Shown: in pieces, positions 36,131-48,039 of the stretch
Layout: the number at the start of each line of letters is the position of its first letter
How positions within the stretch are numbered: the stretch's first letter is position 1
Assembly (NCBI GenBank): GCA_023375785.1
Contig: SZWC01004910.1
Coordinates: forward strand, 72,256 to 136,255
Source of the DNA: Penium margaritaceum
Taxonomy: Eukaryota; Streptophyta; Zygnematophyceae; Desmidiales; Peniaceae
Direction of reading: 5' to 3'
DNA length: 64,000 nucleotides
Program-made: the position numbers and the translations under genes
The notes under the pieces: generated by a model
What the model was told of the DNA's origin: nothing
Database searches by the model: none
Seen by the model: only the letters and a program-made list of their open reading frames with translations

Positions 36131-37968
36131 GTAGGTCAACATCGGTCAACATCTTGTCGCAATAGTAGTATTTTGCCACCTTCTTGAGTGACTTTTCCTC
36201 ACCGAAGTGTCTACCTGGACCGGTGTTGTGGCATTCCTCCAATAGCATTCTCCGGAGCTCCTCATTTGGGAGAACAACAACTTGGCGAGTGAATAGTCAT
36301 CGCCAGCAGGGATCGTCGAACCAAAACTTAGTTTTGTCATATCCTCCAAACTCGTCGAAACCTCTCGCAAACAACCTCGTGAGGTACGGGTCTCATTCCA
36401 TGTGTAGTGTGCTGATCTCAGCCATCAAATCTGGTTGCTGACTTAAAGCATCAGCTGGATTAGTTTTTCCAGGTCGGTGCTCGATGTCGTAGTCAAAGTT
36501 GGACTCAAGGAACTCCATCCATTAAGTTTATCAAAGGCTTAGATTTGAGTCTTGAGGTATTTCAAGGCATGATGGTTGGTGCAGACGATGCATCATTGCC
36601 ATTCTAGGTAGCACCATCACGTCTTGAACGCGTGCACACCCGCAATCATTTCTTTCTCATGCACCGGATAGTTGAGTTTTGGCTCGTGCTATTTTCTTGA
36701 AGTATGCGTGAAAGGCTGTTCTCCACAGTCGTTTTCTTGGAAGATAACGGCTCCGACTGCTCAATTGGACGCGCTGATGGCCATGATGTAGTCCAGCGTT
36801 GGATTTACCAATCAGAAAGCAAGCACCGTGGTCAGAGTGTTTCTCAAATACTTGAACACTTCTTGTTCACTGTCCTTCCAATTCCACTTGGTGGTTTTTT
36901 GAGTGAGATCCAAAAGAGGCATTGAAATTCGAGCATAGTCCCTTACAAATTGACAGTCGTAGTTGTTGAAACTCGAAAATACTTGGGCGTCCCAAACATT
37001 TGTAGGCTTCGGCCACTCAACGACTTCCTCCACCTTATTCGGGTCCATGGTGATGCGTCCGCCGCCGATGATGTGGCCAAATAAATCAATCAAACGATGA
37101 CGCAAGTTGTCTTTTGTGAGTTTTCTAAAAAAAATCTCTTTGTAAAATCTCAAGAACGTTTCAGACATGTCCATTAGTCTCCTCCTAGGTGTGGTTATTA
37201 GGATGTTATCCAGGTACACTGTAACAAAGTCATCAAGGTATGGATGGAATAGGTTGTTCATTGCCACCGTGAATGTCGCAGGGACTTTTGTGAGTTTGAA
37301 TGGCATGACCCTGAACTCAGAGTGCCTTCATGTGGTACAAAATGTTTTCTTGACGTCCTTACGAGATACGCGGATCTGATGATAGCCACTGCGTAGGTCG
37401 ATTTTGCTGAAATTTTGGATCCTTCGGAGTCGTTCAAAACGTTCATCCACTCGTGGAAGGGGGTAGCGGTTCTTGATGGTGATGTCGTTCAATGCTCCGT
37501 AGTCCACGCACATCTGTATCTCTTAAGTTTTTATTTTTCACGAAAAGTACAGGTGCCACATAGGGTGACGTGGAAGGTCTAAGGAACCATTGCCCGAGCA
37601 TCGGGTCCAGCCCCTTCTTGAGTTTGGTCAGCTTGTCATCGATCATTCCATAGGTCCCATTCATGGTCGGTCTGCTATTCGGCTTCAGGTCTTTCTCGTG
37701 GTCGATGTTTTACTACGGAGGTCACTCTTGGGACAGTTTGTTGAGAAAAACCCTTTGAAATACTTGAAGAGTACAACAGACTCCTCCAGTATGGCTACAA
37801 ACATTTCAAGTGTGGAGACTGATGTGGTCACCTTGGTAGCTGCAATTTCTTCCAGTCCCCTGGTATTCACGTTAACTAGCCATGTTTGAGCTCCACGTTG
37901 CAAACATCTCTTGCTCACATCCAAGGATATCAGCTGGTGTTTTGTGGCTGCCGCAACTTCCTCTACTG

Positions 37969-38297
37969 CTTCCACGTCTACTGCTTCCCGTAACCGTTGT
38001 TGCGTCATGGGTCGCTCGAGCAGAGGTAGGTGTTGTTTTTTTCCAGAGATGCTGAAGTAGAACAATCCTTTACTCCAGTCCGCCTGCGGATTGTGTACGT
38101 ACATGAAATCTCATCCAAACATGATTTTGTGGNCTTCCACGTCTACTGCTTCCCGTAACCGTTGTTGCGTCATGGGTCGCTCGAGCAGAGGTAGGTGTTG
38201 TTTTTTTCCAGAGATGCTGAAGAAGAACAATCCTTTACTCCAGTCCGCCTGCGGATTGTGTACGTACATGAAATCTCATCCAAACATGATTTTGTGG
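37969..38297. repeat. Near-identical 164-bp duplication around a single N (assembly join)
   Basis: Bases 37969-38132 and 38134-38297 match except for one base (GAAGTAGAA against GAAGAAGAA) and are separated by one N at 38133. Most likely unmerged contig ends; the one mismatch could be a haplotype or sequencing difference. Confidence 0.82.
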
Positions 38298-39001
38298 TCA
38301 CTCATTGGGCAAGTTCTCCAGACCATTACTTCATACAAATCTTTGATTTGTATTCATTGAGTTTTGTACAGTTGATGAATCTAGAGGCTTCTTTCAATGA
38401 TGTTTCCTTTAAAAACTCCTTGTTTGGTGTGTCAACTCAGCTTCCCAACCATATCGTTGCTTAGAAAGCTGTAAGAAGCTCCTCCATCTAGTAGTTTCTG
38501 TTTTGCTATTCAATCTCAACAACCCATCGGTTGTAATTGTAGGAATATCGCCGGTTGGTCATCCTCTTATCCCTCTTCGTACTATATGACCTCGTGTCAG
38601 GAAAATGGGAGCAGCGGAGCATGCAGGAGAACTGAGAAGCACGTCGTGTGGAAGTTGCCATGAAGGTGCGGAAGGCTGACGGAGGATGACGTCACAGTAG
38701 TGTTGTGGACCCAAGAGGAGCAGACAGCAGCTTTGAGCATCAGTTGTGTGACATAGCTTGGATGAGGGCCAGAGGCCTGAGCATAAGTGAGAAGCCGAGG
38801 GCCCGAGACACTTTGTGTGAAAGCGGAGGCAACAGCTGGAGCGGCGAGAGCGATGAAGTATTATGCGATAAGGCAACCGAGGCAATGAGGAAATGATGAT
38901 GAAGGTAATGCTGAGGAGGAATTGACTGAGGCAATAGAGTACAGGGGTCCTACTGCTATTAGTACTAGTCCTGAATCTTAGAGTACAAGTGCCTACACCC
39001 A

Positions 39002-39994
39002 TTAGGGTGGATGGTGCGAGACGTGAAGCCGGAGTCGCCATTGTGCTGCTGCTGCAGCTTCTGTGTCTGCGCGGTGTGAGGGCGCGGTGCAGCTCCACAC
39101 AATCTTGTGCTCTTGGGAGTCCTCCCACGTTAAGTGGAGGACGTGCTTCTTCTGCCGATCCTTGGGTGTAGCCACGGGGAACGGACCAGGGAGCAGGGCT
39201 GTTGTCGGCAGATCTTGCCAGTTGTTACGTGGTGTTGGAGGTCCGTTGGCGTTGGACGTGGTGTGTTCGGACGGTTGGATGGTCAGACCAGAGAAGTCTG
39301 ATTGGTCATGCCATCTGAGCCGTTTGGTCAGCGGGACGCGGGAGGTGAACCGGGACCGGGCTGGCTTTTCCATTTCCCGTTGAGTGGGCGTCCGGGGGAG
39401 AGTTGGATGACGCCAAGGAGAACCTGGTTGAGCCGTGTGGTTCTTGATCAAGATTCCGACAGCCCCCTTCAAGATCACACGGCTCGCAAGAAAGAAGCCA
39501 AGGAGGGAGGCCAGTTGCTTTTCAGCAGCCCAGGGAGGATGAGGAGATTGAGTGGCAGCAGGTTGCATTCCAAGAAGAAGGTGGGAAGGTTTGCTGCTGG
39601 GTGGTTCATCAAAGGAGAGGAGGTTGGAATTTTTTTGCATGATTTGGAGAAACTGTAGGCAAGAGAGAGAAGCAGCTGGAGAAGTGAGGTCCTGCATCCA
39701 TGCCTTTGAAGCCTGTTCGTGCAGGTGCGAGAAAAGAGCTGAGTCAAAGATGAGCTCAGAGGGAGGGTGATAGGCTAGTGACAGCAGCTGGGCAGTGGTG
39801 ATAGAGTTACAGAGCGGTGATGGTTGTGGTGGAGGACAGAGATAGAGTGGCGTTCTACTTCTGCTGAGAATGAGGAAGGTGGTGTAAGACGGCGGCTTGA
39901 AAAGATGACACGATGAAAAGATGAGGAGGATGGCAGAGAGGAGGTTGACATGGATGGAGTAGATGGAGAATGACAGGATGAAGGCCGCAGCCAC
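39002..39994 (-). CDS. Unassigned 330-codon open frame inside element D
   Basis: I do not recognise this product. The frame is uninterrupted for 330 codons and begins with a hydrophobic stretch rich in Phe, Leu, Ile and Ser (about residues 4-55), then Ser/Pro/His-rich text and a basic, Trp-containing C-terminal part (VLHLTWEDSQ near residue 290). No zinc knuckle, protease motif or nucleic-acid-binding fold is evident. The purine bias of the opposite strand lowers stop frequency here, so chance cannot be excluded. A partly overlapping 238-codon frame (39855-40571, minus) begins inside the LTR and runs through the primer site. If real, either might be an element-specific protein; I would not assign a function. 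Confidence 0.2.
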   Translation of the reverse strand: MAAAFILSFSIYSIHVNLLSAILLIFSSCHLFKPPSYTTFLILSRSRTPLYLCPPPQPSPLCNSITTAQLLSLAYHPPSELIFDSALFSHLHEQASKAWMQDLTSPAASLSCLQFLQIMQKNSNLLSFDEPPSSKPSHLLLGMQPAATQSPHPPWAAEKQLASLLGFFLASRVILKGAVGILIKNHTAQPGSPWRHPTLPRTPTQREMEKPARSRFTSRVPLTKRLRWHDQSDFSGLTIQPSEHTTSNANGPPTPRNNWQDLPTTALLPGPFPVATPKDRQKKHVLHLTWEDSQEHKIVWSCTAPSHRADTEAAAAAQWRLRLHVSHHPP

Positions 39995-40538
39995 AGGTGG
40001 AAGAGATGAGGAAGGCGTTGCAAGAGGAGGGAGAGCGGGGCTGCAGGATCTCTTGAGAGATGGTTAGTAAACAACAACGCATGCAAAAAAGAGAGAGGAG
40101 TAGAAGTGGAAGGAAGCTTTGACAAAGATGGCGATAGAGAGCGGCTCGAGGGCTTCTATCAGCTTTTGGCGGTGAAATAGGCTGGACATTGCTACGGGCT
40201 TGTAATTGGACGTAGGAATCTTTCATGGCGACGAGGACCATCAAGGCTTGAGGATCAGACGAGGCAATGATGCTGACATCAGTTGCGGATGAGGTAGAAG
40301 GATGTGAGTAGGAGGGCAAAAGCTTCAATGAATGGATGGCGAATACCACCGCATGCAACTGAATGGGTACAGGGAGGTTAATATTCTGGCTACTGAGGCA
40401 AAAGTGCAGGTTGTGTTGGTGATGTAAGTGGTGGAAGCGGTGGTAGACGGTGGCAGAGGAGATGCTGATGATAGGGGACAGCGCTGAGGACGGCAAGATG
40501 ATGAATTGGTCTGCAGATACCAGGAGATGTTGCCTGAT

Positions 40539-40550
40539 GCTCTGATACCA
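40539..40550 (-). other. Primer-binding site of element D
   Basis: The minus strand reads TGGTATCAGAGC, the classic initiator-Met-tRNA primer site of plant LTR elements, 12 of 12 bases, immediately after the LTR end. Confidence 0.85.
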
Positions 40551-41328
40551 TGTCAAAAGAATTGAGGGCACGGAGTACGGGAGGACAGAAGTAGGCAGAA
40601 GTAGTTACAGGTGTGAAAATAAGAACGATGACATATGTAGTGGGCTGCATGAGAGTGTAAGGAGTTAGGCTTAGAATAGGATCTGGATGAGTGGTATCTG
40701 AGGTACATAGACAGAGAGTAAGTGTAGACAAAAGTGTGGTGAGAGAATTTTGGAGCAGAGGAGAGCAATGCAATGTAATGAGCTGAGCTGAGCAAAGGAT
40801 CGAGAGTGATGGAGCGAAGAGGTATGAAGGCAAGAGCTGAGACAGGATGTTGAAGGACAAGCGAGTGAGGAGCAATCAGACAAATGGATACATGGCGGTG
40901 AGGCCGTGAAACCAAAGGGGAACAAGATGGAACGACTGTTCTGGATTAAACGTGAGGTAATGTAGGTGTTTGGTATACACAAGAAGAACAGGACAAAGAA
41001 GCTAAGAAACAACTTCTTTTTGCTAGTCAGACAAGGGTGAGACTTGTCACATAATTAGGGGATATCTGGATAGTTCGGTCCCAACGGTCAGTGTACCGGA
41101 GAGCCGTTTGTCAAGATGGTTTGGTCCAGGACCTGAACTGTTATTGAGAGCTTGGAGAATTTCCGAGAGGTTATGTATTGTCAGATTATATTTCCAACAG
41201 TAACATACCGCCTTGGAAAGGTCTTTTGCACAGACCACCCCGCTATATGGAGCTTGAAGATGAATGAGAAGCAATCTCCAGACGCCATGGATGCACCTTG
41301 CACTGGTTTAGAAGCTCTCCTTTTGACA
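40551..41328 (-). repeat. LTR of element D
   Basis: The plus strand begins TGTCAAAAG and ends CTTTTGACA, a perfect 9-bp terminal inverted repeat, 778 bp apart. The primer site abuts the left edge. A diverged copy of much of its sequence lies at 55090-55515. Confidence 0.8.
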
Positions 41329-41967
41329 AGTATGTGGCAGGCGTAACTATGTTTTCCCATGGTTCTTGCATACACTTATTTCCACTTTGTGATTTCCACA
41401 TGCCTAAGTAAATCTCTTCCTTACAATGTTACAGAGCCTTCGTCAGAGGAGGATGGCAACGATGACACACCCTCGAAGAGGAAGAAGGCCGGCGGGCTGC
41501 AGTTTCCCAAGGAACTGGTGTTTGCCACCGTGGAGGAGTGTTGGTGTACTATTGAAGACTATGCCGTGGAAGAACGGTCTCCCATAAATTGGGAACGCAA
41601 CAAACCCGACCGCATCATTGTACGTTGTCATAATCATCGTACTCACGGCTACACGTAGATAATTTGTACACGTGTCAACACAAAGAACAACATGAATTTG
41701 TCCTCCTATGAGGAGAGACATTGCTGCACGCCCGGGCCGACCAAGGTTAACCCCGCCCAAAGCTACAAGTGGGTCCTGTGCTACATCCGTGACACCGTGC
41801 AGCGGGACCCGACTACAGATGTGAAGGCCTTGCGCGCGATGGTGGAGGCGGTCACACACAAGAAGGTGTCGTACTAAACTATGTAGAAGGCATGTGACAA
41901 GGCCCACGAGGAAATCATGGGCGACAAGGTTCATTCATGGGGATTGTTCCCCATCTACTTCATGGAG

Positions 41968-42056
41968 GTAAGCATGTTACAACATGTGGTCGTGTAATAT
42001 AGCAATTTTAAGTCCTACCATCCTTATTATTTCCCCATGCTGTCTATACCCTACAG
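41968..42056 (+). other. Intron of the MULE transposase
   Basis: 89 bp, starting GTAAGC after GAG and ending CCCTACAG. The reading frame is phase 0 on both sides (codon 41965-41967 before, 42057-42059 after) and the joined text is transposase-like, so this is a real intron fossil. A 3' splice site TGTTACAG at 41427-41434 marks the start of the preceding exon. Confidence 0.8.
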
Positions 42057-42069
42057 TTGATGAAGGTGG

Positions 42070-42783
42070 TGTTGGCACTAGTGGGTATAGAGGTACCCTC
42101 AAGGATCCCTAGCTCTCACTGGTTCACACCGCCCATGTTTGGGGCAGCCAATGGACACCAATGGTGAAGAGTGTGGAGGACAAGGGTCATGGATGTGAGT
42201 GGGCAGAGCACGTCGCATTAAGTAGAGCTGAATAAAAAAACGGTTTTTTCCTGGAATAGTGAGATTACATCAGATCCTTATAGCCTATGATCTCAGCTTT
42301 CCAATGCATCTAAGCACACCCAAATCGGAGCAGTAGAGCCCCTGCTATGGCCGTCGAAGTAACCCTTGGTAGAGTCGTCCACCTTGCCTTGCACGCTAGG
42401 CAACAGGAGGCGCTTCGATGATGACCCGTCAGAGTGCCTTTTGCTCGCCCAGAAGTCGAGGAGAAGTTCACCCTGGTCAAGGAGGACCTTCTGGTCACTT
42501 TATTCATTCCCTAGGTGGATTTGGAGATCGTTGGAGACAAACTCGGATTGCTGGCAGTGGATTATCCCACCACCCATGGCGGTACCAGATTCCACCCGCC
42601 CAACACCCGAATTTCGGGCTAGGCTAACTTTCTGAATACTCACTCAAATCAAGCGATTCAAAGCTCAATCCTACATGGAAAAATCCTGGAAATCCAAATC
42701 CAAAGTCAAATCAGGTATCCTCAGTGGTCGACCTAGGGAGTACGATCAATGGCACTCATGGAAAGGGGCACACCATGTCAACA
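42070..42783 (-). repeat. 3' LTR of copia K2
   Basis: The plus strand begins TGTTGGCACTAGTGGG and ends CATGTCAACA, with TGTTG/CAACA ends. 714 bp, beside the polypurine tract. Confidence 0.9.
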
Positions 42784-45700
42784 ATCCCCCCTTGCACTGG
42801 AGCCTTGATGCCCTGTCCTTGGAACCTGCAACATTCTAAACCTCACAGTGCAGACCGAGCTCCATGCAGCTCGTGTTGTGCCTGTCCTTGGGCTATACCT
42901 TGGTCATGGCGTCAGTGAGCATCCACTTAGTACCACAGTGCACAATGGCCGCATCTTCCTTCGCCACCAAGTCTCGCACATAGTGATGCCAGATCTCAAT
43001 TTGCTTGGTCCTCCTATGCATTATAGGTTTCTGGGTGAGGCTGACGGCACTCATGTTGTCCACATTGAGTACTGTTGGCTTCCTTTTTGGCACCCCAATC
43101 TCCTTTAGCAGCCGCCGTAGCCACACCACCTCCTTTGCGGCTTCCGTGAGCGCCATGTGCTCCACTTCCGTGCTGGACAGTGCCACACAGTCCTGCTTCC
43201 TGCTTACCCATAAAACTGCTGCACCACCACGCACAAATACGTACCCCAACGTTGATTTTCTGTCATCCACATCACCAGCCCAGTCAGCGTTGGAGTAGCC
43301 GACAAACTCAAGGGAGTCATCACGCGCTCCTCCTCCAAACACGAGCCGCGACTGTTTTTTTGCCTTGAGATAGTGGAGGATCCGCTTCACCGCTTGCAAT
43401 ACAGCAGCCCATGGTCAGCAACATAGCAGCTCACTTGGCCCTCCTCAAAGGCCAGGTTGGGCCTCGTTGACACCATGGCGTACATGATGCTCCTCACAGC
43501 AGACTGGTATGGCACACCTGCCATCTCCTCCTTCTCCTCATCCGTGCTCGGCCCTATGATCGAGCTCAGCTCACATGTGGTGGTCATGGGTGTGCCGATG
43601 GGGTTGCACTCCTCCATGTTGTAGCGGCAGCGCACCTCTTGCATGTACTTTGCTCATCCCATCTCCTACGTGCGTGCCTTGTGGTCCCTCTCGACGGCGA
43701 CGCCGAGGTAGTACTCGAGCTCACCCATGTCGGTCATTTTGAACCGACCGCCCAGCTGTCGCTTCAGGTTCACCAAATCCTCCATGGCCGATGACACGAG
43801 GGTGAGGTCATCCAAGTAAAGAACCACAATCTAGTACAACGTCGACTGCTTTCGCACATACACTCTCTCATTTGCTTTGCACTACTTGAAGCCAAGCTCG
43901 GCCATGGAGCCGTCAGTTTTCAGAAACCACATGAGTGGCGCTTGCTTCAGCCCATAAAGCGCATTGTGAAGCTGGAAAACCTTCCCTAGCGGCGCGTCCA
44001 CCCCCTCCGGCACCTCCATGAGGAACTCCTTGTCCAGGTCGCCATTGAGGAATGCGGTTTTCACATCCATTTGGTGAAATTCATCGTCGTGCACCGCAGC
44101 CACTGAAAGGATGGAGCGGATGGAGGCGAAATTCTCCACGAGTTTGAAGGTCTCATCATAGTGTTCACCCTTTCGCCAGGCATACCCCTTTGCAAACACT
44201 ACCCGTGCCTTGTACCGCACCACCTTCTCCTCCTTGGTGAGCTTCACTTTTAAGATCAACTTGGAGCCTGTGATTTTCGTGCCTTCTGGCCTTTCAATCA
44301 GCTGCCAAGTACCATTCACTTCATGGGAGGTGAGCTTAGAATCTATAGCTCCCTCCCACTCAGCCCCATCCTTCCACTACAATGCCTCATTGACAGTCTT
44401 GGGCTCCTCTTGCAGAAAAAACGCTTGAGCGAACCTAGTCCATATGCCCTCCGCGACATCATACCGTTTTTCCGTTCTTCTTGCACGTCCGCTTCTCCAA
44501 GGCTGCTGATGTTGAGGCTACTGCTCCTACTGCCCCCTCGTGATGCCACTCGCACCGCTAGCCTGTCCCGCCTCTCTCAAAGACGGTGGAAATACGGCCT
44601 CACTCCCCGCCTCCTCTTTCAGCTCCACTGCTGCCAGCGTTTTGAACTCATTATCTGAGTTGGCTGAATGCAAATCAGCCGCTCCCCCATCTCCCGGATG
44701 GTTCTTGTTGCTTGGAGCTGCTCGGACGTCACCCTCTTTTGCGTTCTCCGGTGTCTCCCCTTCGAGGAGTGGTAGCACTCCCCACGCTTGGAGAGGCCCG
44801 CGTCCTTGTCCATCCAATGGCTTTCCTCGTCAAACGTGACGCCGTGACTCTTCACGATCTGCTACCTTCGTGGGTCAAAGAGCTGGTACGCCTTGCTCCC
44901 GCTCTCGTACCCGACAAAGATGCATCAGCAAGTCAGCGAGTCCCACTTGCCCTGCCCCTCATGTGCCTACACAACAACATGTGCAACACAGCCAAACGTG
45001 CGGAGGTGAGCCACAGTTGGCTTCCTCCCACTCCACACCTCTTGTGGTGTCTTCCACACCTTGGACTACATGTCTTTTAGCAGCTTCGTTGGCGTCAGGT
45101 TCATGATGTACTCCGCTGTCCATGCCGCCTCGTCTTAGAACCGCTGCGCGAGGCTATCATCGCTCAACATGGACAGGGCCATGTTGAGCATGCTGCGGTT
45201 TGCCCTCTTGGTGACACCAATCTGCTATGTAGAACGTGGCATATTTTTCTTCCATGTGATCCCCTTGCTCTTCATCCATGCCGAACAGCCCTCATACTCA
45301 CCACCGTTGTCGCTCCGGAATGCCTTCACCTTCAACTCTCCTTGCCACTCCACTACCGCCACAGACTCTTGCATGTAGGACAAGACATCACTCATCCTCT
45401 TGATGATGTAGAGGTAGAGCTTGGGGCTATGATCGTCGATGAAGGTCACGAAGTAGCGTGTACTCCCGATGGAGCTCTCGATTGGTCTGCACACATCTGT
45501 GTGCACCACATCCAACTTCGTCGATGCATGTGTTCCTTTGCCATCAACGGCTGTCGTGTCACCTTGCCGACCATGTACGGCTCGCACACTGCATTCTTGG
45601 CTGCATTGAGGCTATTGACCTCAAGACTCCACACCACTTCCTTCTTTTCCATGTCCCTCACAGTTGAGGGAGCAATGTGACACAGGCGGTGGTCCCACAA

Positions 45701-47030
45701 GTCCAGGTCTCCATCGTCCTCCTTTGCGAGGTGCGCAACGTCAGACCCCACCCGGCTGCCAAAGATCTTTGCACAAAGCAGAGACAATTCATCCTCTCGC
45801 TTTCCACATGCATTCACTTGGCCGTCCCACTCCTTCCGGATGATGGTCTCCTTCTTTTTGAAGAGCACCTCGAGCCCCTTGTCGGTAAGGCAACTCACTT
45901 ACAGCAGATTTGCCCCAAATTTGGGCATGTGGAGCACGTCGTGAATTGTGCTTGTGACAGCCTCCCCGTCCACATCCACCTCATTGCGAACGTTGTCTTC
46001 ACCGGCAGCCAACTCTGTATTGCCGTTCGCCACCATCATGCGCCACTCCGAGGTGCCATAGGTGACAAATGCCACTCGCTTGCATTGCGTGTGGCGGCTC
46101 GATCCGGAGTCAATCACGGAGACTCCAAGATCTGTCAAGTCAACAAAATCCTTTGCCATCATTACATGGTCGTCTCTCTTTCCAGCCTTCCCAGGCTGGT
46201 CCGACTTCCTGTTGGGGCAGTTTTGTACGTGGTGGCCTTCTTTGCCACACACGTAGTACTCCCCCTTCTTGTCGCCTTCCTTGGTGTCCTGCTTGACACC
46301 CTTCTCCTTCTTGCCTCCCCCTCCACCTTGAGGATGGACAGCATAGGTGGAACTAGAAGTCGCCCCGCTCTCTTGCCTACCATGCCGTATCCATTCATTG
46401 CGGACATACTCAGCCACCTTTGGGTACTTCAGCTCATCGACAAACCAGCCGCCTACGACGGTGATCAGGGGACTCTAACTCTCTGGTAAGGCCAAGATGA
46501 GGATCATGGCTTGCAGCTGAGGGTCAACCTTCCAACTGGTGGCTACACACTCAGCAGTAAGGGACTAGATCTGCTGTCGAATCTCCACGATGTCGTCGCC
46601 TTCATTTTCTCGGAGGATGAGGAGTCCCTTGAAGACAAAGAGCTGGTTAGCAAGGTTGGTGGACTGGTAGATGGTGCAGTGATTCTTCCAAACCTCCGTG
46701 GCCTCCGTGCATCCTTGAATCAGTGCGCACTGTGTTGGAGCTAGCGCTAACACCAACAATGCAAGCGCCTTCTTGTTGCGCTTCTTGTACTTGTCCACTT
46801 CCTCCAGCGTCGCGGTATCCGGAGGGGCGGTTTCTTTACCGTTGACCAGCTCAAACAGGCCTTTTTCATCGAGGTAGACCTCAAACTGCCACCTCCACAA
46901 AGGGAAGGCATTCCCGTCAAACTTAGAGACGGTACCGATGCTCTCTTACTCTGTTGTTGCCATGGCGTGCGGTGGCTGCGTGAAAGTTGTAGAGCAGGGA
47001 TCCTTCTCGGTTTGTGGGTCCACAACCCTT

Positions 47031-47756
47031 TGTTGAAACTAGTGGGTATAGATACACCCTCATGGATACCTAGCTCTCACTGGTTCACACTATCGATGTT
47101 TGGGGCAACCAATGGACACCAATGGTGAACAGTGTGGAGTACAAGGATCACGGATGTGAGTGGGCAGAGCACGTCACATTCAATAGAACTGAAGTGAAAC
47201 TCGGTTTTGTTACTTATAATAGTGAGATTGAATCAAATCCTTATAGAGTGTGATATAATATTTCCAATGCATCCAAGCACGCCCAAATCGGAGCAGTAGA
47301 GCCCCTGCTACGGCCATCAAAGCAACCCTTGGTAGAGCCGTCCACCTCGGCTTGCACGCTAGACAACGGGAGGCGCTTCGACGATGACCCGTCGGAGGGC
47401 GTTTTTCTCGCCCAGAAGCAAAGGAGAAGTTCATCCTGGTCAAGGAGGTCCATCTGGTCACTTCATTCATGCCCTTGGTACATTTGGAGCTTGTTGGAGA
47501 CGAACTCGAATCACTGGCGGTGGATTATCCCGCCACCCATGGAGGGTACCAGATTCCACCCGCCCAACACCCGAATTTTGGGCTAGGCTAACTGTCTGAA
47601 TACTCACTCAAATTGAGCGATTCAAAGCTTGAACCTGCATGGAATACTCCTACAAATAAAAATCTAAAGTCAGATCAGGTGTTTGACCACTCCTCAGTGG
47701 TCGAACCAGGGAGTACGATCAACAACACTCATGGCAAGGGACACACCATGTCCACA
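47031..47756 (-). repeat. 5' LTR of copia K2
   Basis: The plus strand begins TGTTGAAACTAGTGGG and ends CATGTCCACA. 726 bp. The adjoining minus-strand internal text (AAGGGTTGTGGACCC) does not match the initiator-Met primer site, so the primer tRNA is not identified. Confidence 0.9.
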
Positions 47757-48039
47757 TGTGGATCCCAATGCCATCGCTGTGGCCTTCAAAGACAAGCCAA
47801 AGAAAATTTTCCACCGGGCCTTTGTAGCTCCAGGAGAGTGTTGGTTGGCATGGATACATGTCCATCCTAACATCACTCTTCACGGCATGTACGTGAAGAA
47901 TGGCCACAAGCAGATAATACTCATCGCGTAATACTTTAATGTGAATAACAATTACGTGCCAATGGCAAAAGCCATCTGATAGGGGAGGACAAAGACAACT
48001 GGGCCTGGGTGGAAAACGCCTATTGGACGGTTCGCGAGG

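Larger units (their letters stand above)
21822..38540 (-). mobile_element. Ty3/gypsy chromovirus C (outermost of a three-level nest), broken
   Basis: A minus-strand fossil split by element B. Its 3' LTR is in two pieces, 21822-22030 and 34136-34576; the pieces fit because the reverse complement of the text ending GGGTCATC at 22030 continues, as in the LTRs of A and B, with that at 34136 (CGGTGCTCGAGCC). Internal parts: chromodomain tail (about 35140-35000), integrase core (about 36010-35300), RNase H (about 36800-36480), reverse transcriptase (about 37530-36950, with MCVDYGALNDITIKNRYPLP) and a protease-like LLDGGAS near 38490. Gag and the 5' LTR are not seen; element D begins near 38540. Heavily broken, the oldest of the three by nesting order. 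Confidence 0.85.
38541..41328 (-). mobile_element. LTR element D, unusual content, 5' LTR and primer site only
   Basis: A minus-strand LTR element with LTR 40551-41328 and, directly beside it, a perfect 12-base primer site for initiator Met tRNA (TGGTATCAGAGC on the minus strand, 40539-40550). The internal part from 40538 leftward is purine-rich on the plus strand and encodes no gag, protease, integrase or reverse transcriptase text that I can recognise. It could be a non-autonomous (LARD-type) element, or a copia start followed by unrelated sequence. No 3' LTR is seen to the left, so the left edge is only where recognisable text of element C stops. Confidence 0.6.
42070..47756 (-). mobile_element. 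Ty1/copia element K2 inside the MULE, both LTRs present, broken
   Basis: A minus-strand fossil of about 5.7 kb. LTRs are 47031-47756 (5') and 42070-42783 (3'). The flanking five bases are GGTGG (42065-42069) and TGTGG (47757-47761), a target duplication with one change. Parts in element order: gag (about 46950-46430), zinc knuckle (near 46250, CGKEGHHVQNC), protease (near 46110, VIDSGSSRHT), pre-integrase domain (about 45720, LWDHRLCHIA), integrase (about 45560-45150), reverse transcriptase (about 44320-43680, with VDVKTAFLNGDL-like text) and RNase H (about 43380-42900, SSTEVEHMALTEAAKEVVWL). A C-rich plus-strand run at 42785-42790 is the polypurine tract. LTR starts differ at about 7 of 60 bases, younger than the chromoviruses here. 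Several breaks; inactive. Confidence 0.92.

Noticed and set aside
41000-41434. Terminal inverted repeat of the MULE
   Set aside because: I searched by eye for a matching pair beyond 48240 and found none.
42893-46489. Plus-strand frames such as 45677-46489 (270 codons)
   Set aside because: Antisense shadow of copia K2 protein text.
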